In this document: piece after piece, positions 47,452-56,817 of the stretch | How the letters are laid out: every line of letters begins with the position of its first letter | Position numbering within the stretch: position 1 is the first letter of the stretch | From: Fusibacter_C sp942493125 | GTDB taxonomy: Bacteria; Bacillota; Clostridia; Peptostreptococcales; Acidaminobacteraceae | Direction of reading: 5' to 3' | Length of the DNA: 64,000 nucleotides | Assembly (NCBI GenBank): GCA_942493125.1 | Contig: OW818667.1 | Span: 744,001-808,000, forward strand | Notes under the pieces: generated by a model | What the model was told of the DNA's origin: nothing | Seen by the model: the letters and a program-made list of their open reading frames with translations, nothing else | Databases searched by the model: none | Position numbers and translations under genes: made by a program

Positions 47452-48495
47452 TTATAGTACAAAAAAACCTATCGCAATTATGGCATAAATTGATATGAGT
47501 AGTAGCCCTTCAAGCCAATTTGTCTCACCAGAACTGACAATCTTATTGGCGATAAAAACACTTGATGCAAAAGTGAATATTTCAATAGGTAGAAATACGA
47601 TGCTCATTGGCTTATAAAAATGACTCATAATAACGAGCATTGGTGCAACAAAAAGCGATATTTGAAGACTTGATCCTACTGCTATTTCGATAGATATATC
47701 CATTTTATTTTTGAGTGCCATGACAACGGCTGTACTATGCTCTGCAGCATTTCCTATAATCGGTATCAATATTAAGCCGACAAACATCTTTTTAATGCCT
47801 AATGCTTGAGTCATCGGTTCAATGGTTTTAACCAACAACTCAGATTCAACTGCGATAAGAACTGTGCAAATAGCCAACACAGCGATACTGACCTTTTTTG
47901 ACCAATGACTGTCCATATCTTCAGCATGTTCAACACCATATACGTCTTGCTGTGTTCTAAAGGAATAAATCAATCCTATCACATAGATGACTAGAAGGAT
48001 GGCCGCAATCAACAAACTATAATTTTCATACTTATTCTCAAGTACCGTTTCAGGAATCGAATAAGTAAAAACAGCTGGCAGAGATAAACCAATGAGTGAA
48101 AACAATAACATTGTAGAAGTAAAGCTGCCTTGTATAGCGTCAAACTTCAGAACTTTGTGCTTTAAACCACCAGCGAAAATACTAAATCCTAAAACCAACA
48201 AAATATTACCTAGAACAGAACCTGCCAATGACGCTTTAACAACATCAAAAAGTCCAGCACGCATTGCAAAATATGCAATAATTAATTCAGTCGCATTACC
48301 AAAAGTTGCATTTAAGAAACCGCCAAACTTAGGACCTGTATAAACAGCCAATTCTTCTGTCGCTTCTCCCAAATAACCGGCCAAAGGTATTATTGCTAGA
48401 CAACTCAAAAGAAATACGATGCTATCAGAAAATTCAACGTAGTGTCCAATAATTGATAACGGAACAAAAATAAGTAAATACTTAAGATACTTCAT
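47452..48495 (-). CDS. cax: calcium/proton antiporter, CaCA family
   Basis: 347 residues with about 11 membrane helices. The two alpha-repeats are visible: FLNATFGNATELIIAYFA and PIIGNAAEHSTAVVMALKNK, each with the GNxxE core. It exports Ca2+ in exchange for H+. Acidic residues between the halves (HAEDMDS) match the family. Single gene; start behind AAGGAG. Confidence 0.92.
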   Translation of the reverse strand: MKYLKYLLIFVPLSIIGHYVEFSDSIVFLLSCLAIIPLAGYLGEATEELAVYTGPKFGGFLNATFGNATELIIAYFAMRAGLFDVVKASLAGSVLGNILLVLGFSIFAGGLKHKVLKFDAIQGSFTSTMLLFSLIGLSLPAVFTYSIPETVLENKYENYSLLIAAILLVIYVIGLIYSFRTQQDVYGVEHAEDMDSHWSKKVSIAVLAICTVLIAVESELLVKTIEPMTQALGIKKMFVGLILIPIIGNAAEHSTAVVMALKNKMDISIEIAVGSSLQISLFVAPMLVIMSHFYKPMSIVFLPIEIFTFASSVFIANKIVSSGETNWLEGLLLISIYAIIAIGFFVL

Positions 48496-48693
48496 ATGAA
48501 AGACTCCTTATTTATAATGACAATCATCATTTTAGAACTATTTTTCAATTAAGTAAATAGCTTAAAAAAGTTCTGTTTTTAAAAAGAATTTGAGTGCTTT
48601 TGACCATTTAATTTTAGTTTTTATAGTAATAACTCTATTTAATTAAGTGCATCCAAGTATGCAATCGTTTGTTTTCAATTTAAAACTTAAAAC

Positions 48694-48756
48694 AAAATAA
48701 AACCGCCAAGAGTGATCAAATTATCTAAGGATAATTTAATGCACTTTGGCGGTTTA
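48694..48756 (-). terminator. terminator of ptb-iorA-iorB operon
   Basis: AAACCGCCAA at one end and TTGGCGGTTT at the other enclose a second stem (AAATTATC/GATAATTT), followed by TATTTTG on the minus strand. The remaining 48496-48690 gap before cax is AT-rich and holds nothing else I can name. Confidence 0.8.
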
Positions 48757-48775
48757 ATAATGCGTTGAATGATCA

Positions 48776-49357
48776 CTATTTTACTTGCTCAAGACCTATA
48801 TTGAACGCTTTAACATTGATATCGATGAACTTTTCTTTAACGGTTTCTTTGATGACTTCGTTCCAGTCGACGATATTTTCAAGGCCAAGTGCCTTTACAA
48901 GTGCGCCAACGATTATGACGTTCATCGTCTTGATATTGCCGAGCCCTTCTGCCAATTCTGCCGCTTTAAAGACAGTTGTGTTTACTTTGCTTGAAATGTC
49001 TTCAATAACGCCTTGTGGATAGTTTGCAGCTCCAGATAAAATCACGGCTGAAGGAATCTCGTATTCGTTGATGATCGCACGACCATCAGGCTTGATAAAA
49101 TCAATCCATCTTGGTGTTTCCATCGTTTCAAAGGATACGAGAACGTCCGCTTGACCTTTTCCGATGATCGGTGAGTAAACTTTTTCTCCGTATCTGACTT
49201 GAGTGGTTACGCTGCCACCACGTTGCGCCATACCGTGAACTTCACTCATTTTTACATCATAACCTGATTTGATTAGACCAATTGAAAGTATTTTCGATGC
49301 TAAGATGATTCCTTGACCACCTACACCGCACAAGAGTATGTTTTTAACGTCTGACAT
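48776..49357 (-). CDS. iorB: indolepyruvate ferredoxin oxidoreductase, beta subunit
   Basis: 193 residues, the pyruvate-ferredoxin oxidoreductase gamma-type domain: LLCGVGGQGIILASKILS and VHGMAQRGGSVTTQVRYG are characteristic. It pairs with IorA, whose stop is 1 base upstream. Together they oxidise aryl (and possibly branched) 2-oxoacids to acyl-CoA while reducing ferredoxin. Confidence 0.93.
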   Translation of the reverse strand: MSDVKNILLCGVGGQGIILASKILSIGLIKSGYDVKMSEVHGMAQRGGSVTTQVRYGEKVYSPIIGKGQADVLVSFETMETPRWIDFIKPDGRAIINEYEIPSAVILSGAANYPQGVIEDISSKVNTTVFKAAELAEGLGNIKTMNVIIVGALVKALGLENIVDWNEVIKETVKEKFIDINVKAFNIGLEQVK

Positions 49358-49358
49358 A

Positions 49359-51140
49359 TTATTTACCTACCCTTTCTATCGCTTTAAACGGACATGCTTG
49401 AAGGCAAACTTCACAGCCAACACACATATATTTGTCGATTTTAGCTTTTTTTGTCGTGTTGTCGAAGCTGATTGCTGGACAACCTGTTTTCGTACAAACT
49501 CTACAGCCTCTACATGCGTCTTCGATGACGTGGCATTGTTTTTTGTTCGCTAAATCGAATTCTTTGATATCCGCTTCAGTGAAGTTTTTAAGAACACAAG
49601 GCCATCTCGTGATGATGACTGAAGGACCATCAAATGCAAAGCATGACTCAAGCGCTGCATCTACTTCAGCAAGGTTCAATGGATTGACGAGTTCAATGTG
49701 TTCGATACCGATTGACTTAACGAGAGCTGGAATATCGATGATATTTGCTGGATCGCCTTGAAGTGTAAAACCAGTACCAGGATTTTCTTGGTGGCCTGTC
49801 ATACCAGTAATTCTGTTATCTAAGATAACGGATACTGTATTGCCTCTATTGTAAGCGACATTGATCAGTGAGTTAACGCCTGTGTGGAAGAAAGTCGAAT
49901 CGCCAATAACTGCAACGACGCGCTTGTCGATACCATTTTTAGCAAATGCTTTTGAAGCGCCATGTCCCATAGAGATAGAAGCTCCCATACAAATAACGGA
50001 ATCTGTTGCGTTCAATGGCTCTGCGGAACCGAGTGTATAACAGCCGATATCACCAGTGATGACGACGTTTTTCTTTTTGCTAAGTTGGAAGAAGAAACCA
50101 CGGTGTGGGCAGCCAGCACAGAGTGTCGGCGGACGGCCTACGATTTGTGTTTGGTCAGCATGAACCGTTTCAAGCTCTATACCGAGCAGTGCTTTAGCGA
50201 CGATATCTGGATTGAGTTCGCCAATTCTAGATATTTTTTCTTTACCGATACATGGAATGCCTGCTGCTTTCATTTGCTCTTCGATAAATGGTTCAAGCTC
50301 TTCAATGACGTAAAGCATCTCTACTTCATTTGCGAATTCACGGATTTTATCCATTGGAAGTGGGAATGTGAAGCCTAATTTGAGGTATGACGCATCTTCG
50401 CCAAATACTTCGCGTGCATAGGTATAAGCAACGCCTGATGTGACGATACCGATTTTTTTATTGCCCCATTCGATGCGATTGAGTGGCGTTTCATTTGAAA
50501 ATGCTTCCATTCTGACGAGTTTGTCTTCAACAATTGGATGAAGCATCTTTGCATGAGCAGGTGCTGCAATGAATTTTTGTGGTTGTTTTTTGTATGGGAT
50601 AATCTCAAAGTGCTTTCTCTCGCCTTGTTCAACTAGACCTTTTGAATGACATACTCTCGTCGTCATTCTGAAAAGAACAGGGACATCAAAACGCTCAGAA
50701 ATCTCAAATGCTTCTTTTACATAGTCCAATGATTCCTGCGAATCACTTGGCTCAAGCATAGCAATTTTCGCAAATTTAGCATAGTAGCGGTTGTCTTGCT
50801 CATTTTGAGAGCTATGGCAACCTGGATCATCAGCTGATACAAGGACAAGACCACCCGTAATACCAGTATATCCAATTGTGAAAAGTGGATCCGCAGCGAC
50901 GTTGACGCCAACATGTTTCATAGCGGCTATCGTTCTTGCGCCTGCCATTGATGCGCCGATAACCGTTTCGAGAGCAACTTTTTCATTTGGTGCCCATTCA
51001 GCGATCATGTCTTCCTTATACTCGATCATGTTCTCTAAAATCTCAGTACTTGGTGTTCCTGGATAAGCACATGCAAACGTCACACCTGCTTCATAGGCAC
51101 CTCTTGCTACCGCTTCATTACCCGTCAATAATACCTTCAT
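49359..51140 (-). CDS. iorA: indolepyruvate ferredoxin oxidoreductase, alpha subunit
   Basis: 593 residues. N-terminal PFOR pyrimidine-binding domain, then a thiamine diphosphate domain (GDIGCYTLG...GASISMGHGASKA...VIGDSTFFHTG), then two 4Fe-4S clusters at the C-terminus (CRGCRVCTKTGCP and CVGCEVCLQACP). It handles oxoacids from aromatic amino acid transamination. The start is at the ATG at 51140 with GGAG 8 bases upstream. It follows ptb, which can turn the acyl-CoA product into acyl phosphate. Confidence 0.94.
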   Translation of the reverse strand: MKVLLTGNEAVARGAYEAGVTFACAYPGTPSTEILENMIEYKEDMIAEWAPNEKVALETVIGASMAGARTIAAMKHVGVNVAADPLFTIGYTGITGGLVLVSADDPGCHSSQNEQDNRYYAKFAKIAMLEPSDSQESLDYVKEAFEISERFDVPVLFRMTTRVCHSKGLVEQGERKHFEIIPYKKQPQKFIAAPAHAKMLHPIVEDKLVRMEAFSNETPLNRIEWGNKKIGIVTSGVAYTYAREVFGEDASYLKLGFTFPLPMDKIREFANEVEMLYVIEELEPFIEEQMKAAGIPCIGKEKISRIGELNPDIVAKALLGIELETVHADQTQIVGRPPTLCAGCPHRGFFFQLSKKKNVVITGDIGCYTLGSAEPLNATDSVICMGASISMGHGASKAFAKNGIDKRVVAVIGDSTFFHTGVNSLINVAYNRGNTVSVILDNRITGMTGHQENPGTGFTLQGDPANIIDIPALVKSIGIEHIELVNPLNLAEVDAALESCFAFDGPSVIITRWPCVLKNFTEADIKEFDLANKKQCHVIEDACRGCRVCTKTGCPAISFDNTTKKAKIDKYMCVGCEVCLQACPFKAIERVGK

Positions 51141-51251
51141 TAAACGCACTCCTTATTCGTATTTCTGATTATTAAGTTTCGCCATTTTGTTCATAGAGAA
51201 TTTATGCGACTTCCATTATTGATGCAAAGACGCAATATAAATTCCTTAATT

Positions 51252-52166
51252 CTACTTAGATTGATATGATGAAATTACACTTCCTAATGCTATGGAATAT
51301 AATTTGGCTTCATAACTGTCTGCTCTTGAAACGAGGACAACAGGCACTTTCGCACCCATGATGATACCTGCGGATTCTGCACCAGCGAGGTAAGTCAATG
51401 TTTTACCAATACCATTGCCTACTTCTATAGTTGGTACCATAAGAATATCTACATCTCCTGCAATTTCACTTTCAAATTTTTTAACAACTGCTGACTCTTT
51501 TGATACAGCCAAATCAAGGGCTAGTGGGCCTTCAACGATGACATCGCCACCAAACGCACCCGTTCTACTAAGATCTTGAAGCTTCCTAGCATCTACAGTT
51601 GTCGGCATTTTTTCGTTCACTTTTTCTTTTGCTGCAATGCAAGCAACTTTCACGACTTCATTGCCCATCGCACGACATACATCGATTGCATTTTCTGTAA
51701 TTTTGATTTTTTCTTCATAAGTTGGTTCAATATTCATGCCACCATCTGTTAAATAGATGAGCTTGTGATAATGTGGGACTTCGTAAATCATAACATGGCT
51801 GAGTAATCGATCCGTTCTCAAGCCGATTTCCTTATCGAGTACTGCTTTCAGAAGAATGGCAGTATCAATGAGACCTTTCATCAAGAAATCACCTTTACCA
51901 TCTGAAACGAGTTTCACTGAAAATTTTGCAGCTTCTGCCAAATCGACGATGTCAATGATTTCATAATCATCTATCTTTAAATGGTCTCTTTCAGCAATTC
52001 TGAGAATCTCTTGCTTGTCACCAACTAAAATTGGAACAATCAAGTTTTCCTCTGCTGCTTTACAAATGGCACCAAGAACATCTTCATCATGTGCCGCAGC
52101 TACGACGAGTCGCATTGTTTTCCCTTTTTTCGCAACTTCTACTAATTCATCCAATTTTTTAATCAT
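51252..52166 (-). CDS. ptb: phosphate butyryltransferase / phosphotransacylase
   Basis: 304 residues, phosphate acetyl/butaryl transferase family. VLGAICKAAEENLIVPILVG, the FLMKGLIDTA segment and the C-terminal VPTIEVGNGIGKTLTYLAGA...GAKVPVVLVSRADS are typical of Ptb rather than Pta. It exchanges CoA for phosphate on short acyl groups, for ATP generation by a kinase not seen here. I start at the ATG at 52166 with AGGTG 6 bases upstream. It heads the operon with iorA (111-base gap). Degenerate copies of the 17-bp motif sit in that gap (51196-51213 and 51231-51245). Confidence 0.88.
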   Translation of the reverse strand: MIKKLDELVEVAKKGKTMRLVVAAAHDEDVLGAICKAAEENLIVPILVGDKQEILRIAERDHLKIDDYEIIDIVDLAEAAKFSVKLVSDGKGDFLMKGLIDTAILLKAVLDKEIGLRTDRLLSHVMIYEVPHYHKLIYLTDGGMNIEPTYEEKIKITENAIDVCRAMGNEVVKVACIAAKEKVNEKMPTTVDARKLQDLSRTGAFGGDVIVEGPLALDLAVSKESAVVKKFESEIAGDVDILMVPTIEVGNGIGKTLTYLAGAESAGIIMGAKVPVVLVSRADSYEAKLYSIALGSVISSYQSK

Positions 52167-52264
52167 TCGCATCACCTTTATACTTTTTTTAGATGTGTTC
52201 AACAAAAATTTTAACTCTATTCATTTTACTATATAAATTTAAACCCTTCAACATATTTTATAAA

Positions 52265-52306
52265 CAAAAGAACACCAAAATGTAATGAAATTACATCAAG
52301 GCGTTC
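52265..52306 (-). terminator. two-part hairpin after the TPR gene
   Basis: GAACGCC/GGTGTTC encloses a second stem ATGTAAT-TTC-ATTACAT, followed by TTTTG on the minus strand; a probable terminator. The DNA between it and the TPR stop (52310-52382) contains three short TCTATTCA repeats. Confidence 0.6.
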
Positions 52307-52382
52307 AAAGTGTGTTATTTATATCTATTCATTTATTTATTTCTATTCAATAATATATATATCTATTCAATGTTCTATATTT

Positions 52383-53504
52383 CTAATTCAACTTATTGTC
52401 GATTTGCGCAAGCCACATTTGGACAACCTCATCATCTGGAGAGATCGCATATGCGCGATTAAAAAGCTCTCTTGCCGTTTTATCGTCCCCTTTATAATAG
52501 TTAACGATGCCAAGGTTGCAAATGAGTTCTGCATTTTCAGGTGAGATGCGCATTGCTTCCTTATAGTATTTTTCTGCCTCAACATAATCGCCAAGTGCAA
52601 TCAGACAAACACCAATTTCATTCATCGTCTGAATATGGCCTGTATTTAAGTTCATGACTTTGAGAAAATAGCCAAGAGCATCTTCGTATTGTTCAAGCAT
52701 TCGGTAGCCAACGCCAATAAAGAACAGTAAATTCCACCATTCATCGTGCATGTCTTCAATGGACTTTAATAGTTCCAACCCTTCAGTTACTCGTCCTGCC
52801 AAGATGAGTTCATACCCTTTTTCATAAGTCGCCTTGTCTTTCACGCGACCGAGTCCCATGACCATTTCTTCTTTCATCGTTTCTGGCAAATCATATTTAA
52901 AAGCAATCATCCAATTGTGTTCTGCCAACTGGAAATTCTCATCATTATAATGAGAAAAACCAAGACTGAAATACGCAAAGGCAAAATGCTCATCTAGCTC
53001 AATACATGCCTCATAGCAATATTTTGCCAATTTTTTAAGCTCTGGCCTTTCTTCTTTTTCACTAAAATCATCAAAGCATCTTCCAAGGTTATAAAGTGCA
53101 TCGATATTTTTTTCATCGATATTGAGTACAGCATTGAAGTAAAGAATTGCATTTGCATTCTGTTTTTCTTCTGCTAAGCGCAATGCATCTTGCAAAATAC
53201 TGAGTGTTATATTCTCATCGATTGACTTTAACAGGTCTATATAAAACGTCGTAAACGGTAATTTGTTATCTGCGCCTACAACGTATACGAGCCCTTTAAG
53301 TATTGCTACAGCAGGAATTTTATCAATATCGCCCTGTTTTATTTTATCTGCCAAATCAGATATGTACACTGGCAAAAGAACTTTCTCAGGTACGTCAATA
53401 TCTTTTAGATTCAATGTGTGGTTATCTTTAAGCTCTATGAAGACTATATCGTCCAAGAATCTCTTTAACAACTTATTTTGTACGTCTCTAAACGCTTTAT
53501 GCAT
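52383..53504 (-). CDS. tetratricopeptide repeat protein
   Basis: 373 residues, no signal peptide, cytosolic. At least six TPR units from about residue 115 on (for example DALYNLGRCFDDFSEKEE, AFAYFSLGFSHYNDENFQLA, IQTMNEIGVCLIALGDYVEA, AELICNLGIVNYYKGDDKTA). The first 110 residues are a non-TPR domain that I do not recognise. It is presumably a protein-interaction scaffold. It lies downstream of nadK (77-base gap), possibly in one transcript with the radical SAM gene. Confidence 0.8.
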   Translation of the reverse strand: MHKAFRDVQNKLLKRFLDDIVFIELKDNHTLNLKDIDVPEKVLLPVYISDLADKIKQGDIDKIPAVAILKGLVYVVGADNKLPFTTFYIDLLKSIDENITLSILQDALRLAEEKQNANAILYFNAVLNIDEKNIDALYNLGRCFDDFSEKEERPELKKLAKYCYEACIELDEHFAFAYFSLGFSHYNDENFQLAEHNWMIAFKYDLPETMKEEMVMGLGRVKDKATYEKGYELILAGRVTEGLELLKSIEDMHDEWWNLLFFIGVGYRMLEQYEDALGYFLKVMNLNTGHIQTMNEIGVCLIALGDYVEAEKYYKEAMRISPENAELICNLGIVNYYKGDDKTARELFNRAYAISPDDEVVQMWLAQIDNKLN

Positions 53505-53581
53505 GTCATTTACCTATATCCTTAGTTCAATTTTGTTTAAGTTTAGTATTAATTTTGGTTTTATTTTCAATCCATAACTTC

Positions 53582-54403
53582 TTACTCTAGCATCCTTCTG
53601 ATGTTCTTATCGATAATTTTACGCTTAAACAAATCAAAGTAATCAAACTCGTCCGATCGAATGACATCGATTGATAAATCATCCGCAACGGTGATATGGA
53701 TATCTTCAATATATTCATTGGAAAGTTTGATCCCGTCGCATGCGACGATGACCTTGCGCTTATGGGCTTTGATGATATTGATGTCGAGCACCGTATGGAT
53801 TGGCACAATCATCGTCGAACTCATGGGTCTATTGACGCTGTTATCATTTGGGGTAAGTGGTGTAATTTGATAAACGGGAATATCTGAATGTACAACAGCA
53901 CCGCCAGCCCAAATAGCATATCCTGTAGCGCCCATTGGTGTCGAGATGATTAAGCCATCCCCTGTAAAATAATTGAAAGGTTTAGTATTAAGATATACTT
54001 TTGCCTCCATCAATTTTGGTTCAACGTGTTTGATGGTGATTTCATTGAATGCAAATTCTGTATAGACATCCCCACTGAGCGTTTTCGTATTGACCATTAA
54101 AAGCGGATACGAATTGATACGATAATTTTTCTTGTCCAATACATCAAATATTTTTTCCAGATTGTCAGGCATGATCGTCGTTAAAAAACCTAAAGTTCCT
54201 GTATCTATGCCAACATAGGGTTTCCTTAAATGCTTATATTTTCTAATTGCACTTAACATCGTGCCGTCACCACCGATGACAATGATTACATCCGGATTTT
54301 CACTTACGAGTTGTTTACCATGGGATTCAAGCAATTCAACGAGTTGTTTTTTTACTTTCATCGAGTCAGCCTTGATGTTGTGATGAATCAATATTCTGTT
54401 CAT
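53582..54403 (-). CDS. nadK: NAD kinase
   Basis: 273 residues; phosphorylates NAD to NADP. GGDGTML at 44-50, the FAFNEITIKH helix start, the TGDGLIISTPMGATGYAIWAGGAVV active-site block and PLTPND are all family motifs. GAGGAGG precedes the ATG. It starts 22 bases after the radical SAM gene, so is co-transcribed. Confidence 0.95.
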   Translation of the reverse strand: MNRILIHHNIKADSMKVKKQLVELLESHGKQLVSENPDVIIVIGGDGTMLSAIRKYKHLRKPYVGIDTGTLGFLTTIMPDNLEKIFDVLDKKNYRINSYPLLMVNTKTLSGDVYTEFAFNEITIKHVEPKLMEAKVYLNTKPFNYFTGDGLIISTPMGATGYAIWAGGAVVHSDIPVYQITPLTPNDNSVNRPMSSTMIVPIHTVLDINIIKAHKRKVIVACDGIKLSNEYIEDIHITVADDLSIDVIRSDEFDYFDLFKRKIIDKNIRRMLE

Positions 54404-54425
54404 AGAACCTCCTCAGCAATTTGAA

Positions 54426-56216
54426 TTACAAGAATCTATCAATATCTATCGAAACTAACTTTACAGCATTGATATCAAGATAATTGAACATGATGACATT
54501 TAATTTCAATAATGATTGTTCATCAACATCCTTGTAACCGTTCTTAATTAAAGCCATTATATCATATTTAAGGGTTATAAATGCGACGTTTTTCAGAAGA
54601 TGTTTCCCTGTTTCTGTTGCTTGTTCACCAAAATGTATAGCAACAAATGCGTTGTCTTTGAGAATCTCTACGCGATTGCTATTGAAATTTGGTATCTCAA
54701 TATAATTGAACAACTCACGTTGGCCTTTAAGCTTTGCAAAATAATAATCAACTTTTAATAAGTCTTTGAATAAGTCGCTATCACCATAGATGGATTCGTA
54801 GTATTCATAGAGTATTTCATAAAGTCTAAATGTTCCAATTGGAGATGAAAAGTAGTCTTTTTCATTAAAATAATGACTCATTTTCACAAAAAATGAACTC
54901 GGCGACACATCCATTTTATGCATGAAATAATTGATTGCATGTTTGAACTTGCCGGAATTAGGATAATATTCTACTAGGGTTTCAATGTCCTTCAAAGTTG
55001 ACATCTCATCAAATGTAATATAATGGTTACATAGCACTTCATATGGCGCTTCGTCTCTTATTTTATAGCCATGCTGTGAAATTTCTTGAGACAAGAGAGT
55101 ACCTTTTAAAATCTTTAAAAAACCAAGTTGAAGCTGTTCAGCACCGATTTCATAAACGTCATCAAATGACTTTAAGAAGCGTTTAAATGTCTCAAATGGC
55201 AAACCGGCAATCAAATCCACATGAATGTGGATGCTGCCCATTTCAATCAATCTTTGGCATACCTGTTTCAACTTATCAAATTCAATTGGCCTATGAATTG
55301 CATACATTGTTGGCTGATAAGTCGTTTGTATCCCAATTTCAAATTGGAACAATCCAGGTCTAGCATTTTGTAAGATCTTAAAATAATCTTCATCTAATAA
55401 AGTTGCCGTTATTTCAAAGTGAAAATTCGTAATCCCATTATCGTTTTCAACCAAGAATTTTAGAATGGGAATTGCATGCTTCTTATTCGCATTAAATGTG
55501 CGATCGACAAATTTCACTTGATTCACTTTATTTTCAAGAAAGAATGTCATGTCGGATTTAAAGCGTTCAAATCCAAGGTAACGTACCCCTTGTGAAGCTG
55601 ACGACAGGCAGTATGAACAACTATACGGACAGCCTCTGGAACTTTCGTAGTAGATGATTCTATTTTCAAAATTTCCAAGTGCGTCATAAGGAAATGGAAT
55701 CACATCGAGTGGATCAATCAATTGCATAGGAGGGTTTATCATAATCTCAGCATCTGGCCCCTTACTCAGTCGATATGCAACGCCATTCGTCTTTTCAAAG
55801 CCTTGATTATCACCACTGCTAGCCATGTTTTCGAGAAGCTGTCCGAAGATCTTTTCACCTTCACCGAATATGACTGCATCCAAGAATGGATGATTTGATA
55901 ACTGTTCTCTTGCGTTATAAGTAACTTCAGGACCTCCGAATACAATTTTTGTCGTTTGATTGATTTTCGAAAAATTCGAGAACAATAGCACAAGTGGTTC
56001 GATATTCCAAATATAAGCGGATGCAAAAATATGTGTATAACCACCTTTCGAAATATCTCTTAGGACGCTGTCCATATCATTGTTGATTGTGTATTCCTTG
56101 ACCTCCAATGCGATATCAGTTGATTGATGATAGGTCTCATAATATTTTTTAAGCGATTGAATCGCTAAATTTGTATGGATGAATTTTGAATTGAGAGACA
56201 TGAGTAATACTTTCAT
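54426..56216 (-). CDS. B12-binding-domain radical SAM protein (DUF4080)
   Basis: 596 residues. Residues 1-130 form a cobalamin-binding Rossmann domain lacking the DxHxxG histidine, as in base-off B12 radical SAM enzymes. The SAM cluster motif is C196-x3-C200-x2-C203 in SSRGCPYSCSYC; residues about 190-400 are the barrel, and the C-terminal part from about 410 matches DUF4080. Chemistry is unknown; related enzymes methylate or cyclise. Its cofactor could be supplied by the cobalamin operon in this window. AAGGAG lies 6 bases before the ATG. Confidence 0.88.
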   Translation of the reverse strand: MKVLLMSLNSKFIHTNLAIQSLKKYYETYHQSTDIALEVKEYTINNDMDSVLRDISKGGYTHIFASAYIWNIEPLVLLFSNFSKINQTTKIVFGGPEVTYNAREQLSNHPFLDAVIFGEGEKIFGQLLENMASSGDNQGFEKTNGVAYRLSKGPDAEIMINPPMQLIDPLDVIPFPYDALGNFENRIIYYESSRGCPYSCSYCLSSASQGVRYLGFERFKSDMTFFLENKVNQVKFVDRTFNANKKHAIPILKFLVENDNGITNFHFEITATLLDEDYFKILQNARPGLFQFEIGIQTTYQPTMYAIHRPIEFDKLKQVCQRLIEMGSIHIHVDLIAGLPFETFKRFLKSFDDVYEIGAEQLQLGFLKILKGTLLSQEISQHGYKIRDEAPYEVLCNHYITFDEMSTLKDIETLVEYYPNSGKFKHAINYFMHKMDVSPSSFFVKMSHYFNEKDYFSSPIGTFRLYEILYEYYESIYGDSDLFKDLLKVDYYFAKLKGQRELFNYIEIPNFNSNRVEILKDNAFVAIHFGEQATETGKHLLKNVAFITLKYDIMALIKNGYKDVDEQSLLKLNVIMFNYLDINAVKLVSIDIDRFL

Positions 56217-56303
56217 AATAGCTCCTTTTATTAAATCATGCAGATAAAATATATGAAATAGTATAACACGACTTGTACCAACGTGGAATTCTTTAATTCA
56301 GTG

Positions 56304-56332
56304 ATGGTTATATAACCATTTTATGATATACT
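56304..56332 (+). promoter_or_regulatory. promoter with perfect 16-bp palindrome over the -35
   Basis: ATGGTTATATAACCAT (56304-56319) is a perfect palindrome; TATACT at 56327-56332 is a good -10 and its -35 hexamer position falls on the palindrome's first six bases. This is the layout of a repressor (or autoregulator) site. Confidence 0.55.
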
Positions 56333-56381
56333 TAAAGTGTATAACTATGAGAAGATTGTGATCTTCATCGAGAGGAGTCTT

Positions 56382-56747
56382 ATGAGAATACTTCATTTTG
56401 AATACAGTGATTTTTTTAGACGCGTTGTGCATGATATGGCTTTAAGACTTGGTTACGATTATATTGGCACGAGCAATGGTGAAGAGTTATTCAAACTATT
56501 GGCAAAACATGATATCAACGTTATTTTTACAGGCATGGAACTAAGTGATATGGATGCCGAGCACCTCATTTCAAATATTAAAGCATCAAAATATATTGAT
56601 ATGCCAATTGTCATTTTGACTTCCAGTGAGATTTCAGACATTCATAAGCGTTTAAAAAGCATAGAATTCAATGATTTCATCATGAAAGAGAACTTAACCA
56701 TCCAAACCTTTAAAAAATGTATTTCAAGATTTGAACAAGTAGAATAA
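56382..56747 (+). CDS. degenerate receiver-domain protein
   Basis: 121 residues, a stand-alone CheY-like fold without an output domain. The phospho-acceptor position is glycine (G51 in VIFTGMELSDMD) and the N-terminal acidic pair is replaced (ILHFEYSD), while the threonine (VILTSS) and lysine (MKEN) positions are kept. It is therefore unlikely to be phosphorylated in the normal way and may act as a protein-docking or atypical receiver. The start is the ATG at 56382 with AGGAG 4 bases away. Single gene with its own terminator. Confidence 0.8.
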   Translation: MRILHFEYSDFFRRVVHDMALRLGYDYIGTSNGEELFKLLAKHDINVIFTGMELSDMDAEHLISNIKASKYIDMPIVILTSSEISDIHKRLKSIEFNDFIMKENLTIQTFKKCISRFEQVE

Positions 56748-56750
56748 AAC

Positions 56751-56792
56751 AAAGTGCAGTGACCGTTTGAATAGGTCTCTGCACTTTTTAGT
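56751..56792 (+). terminator. terminator of the receiver-like gene
   Basis: AAAGTGCAGTGACC pairs with GGTCTCTGCACTTT (one mismatch), then TTTAGTTTTT. Confidence 0.85.
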
Positions 56793-56817
56793 TTTTAATG
56801 GCAACACATAAGATCAA

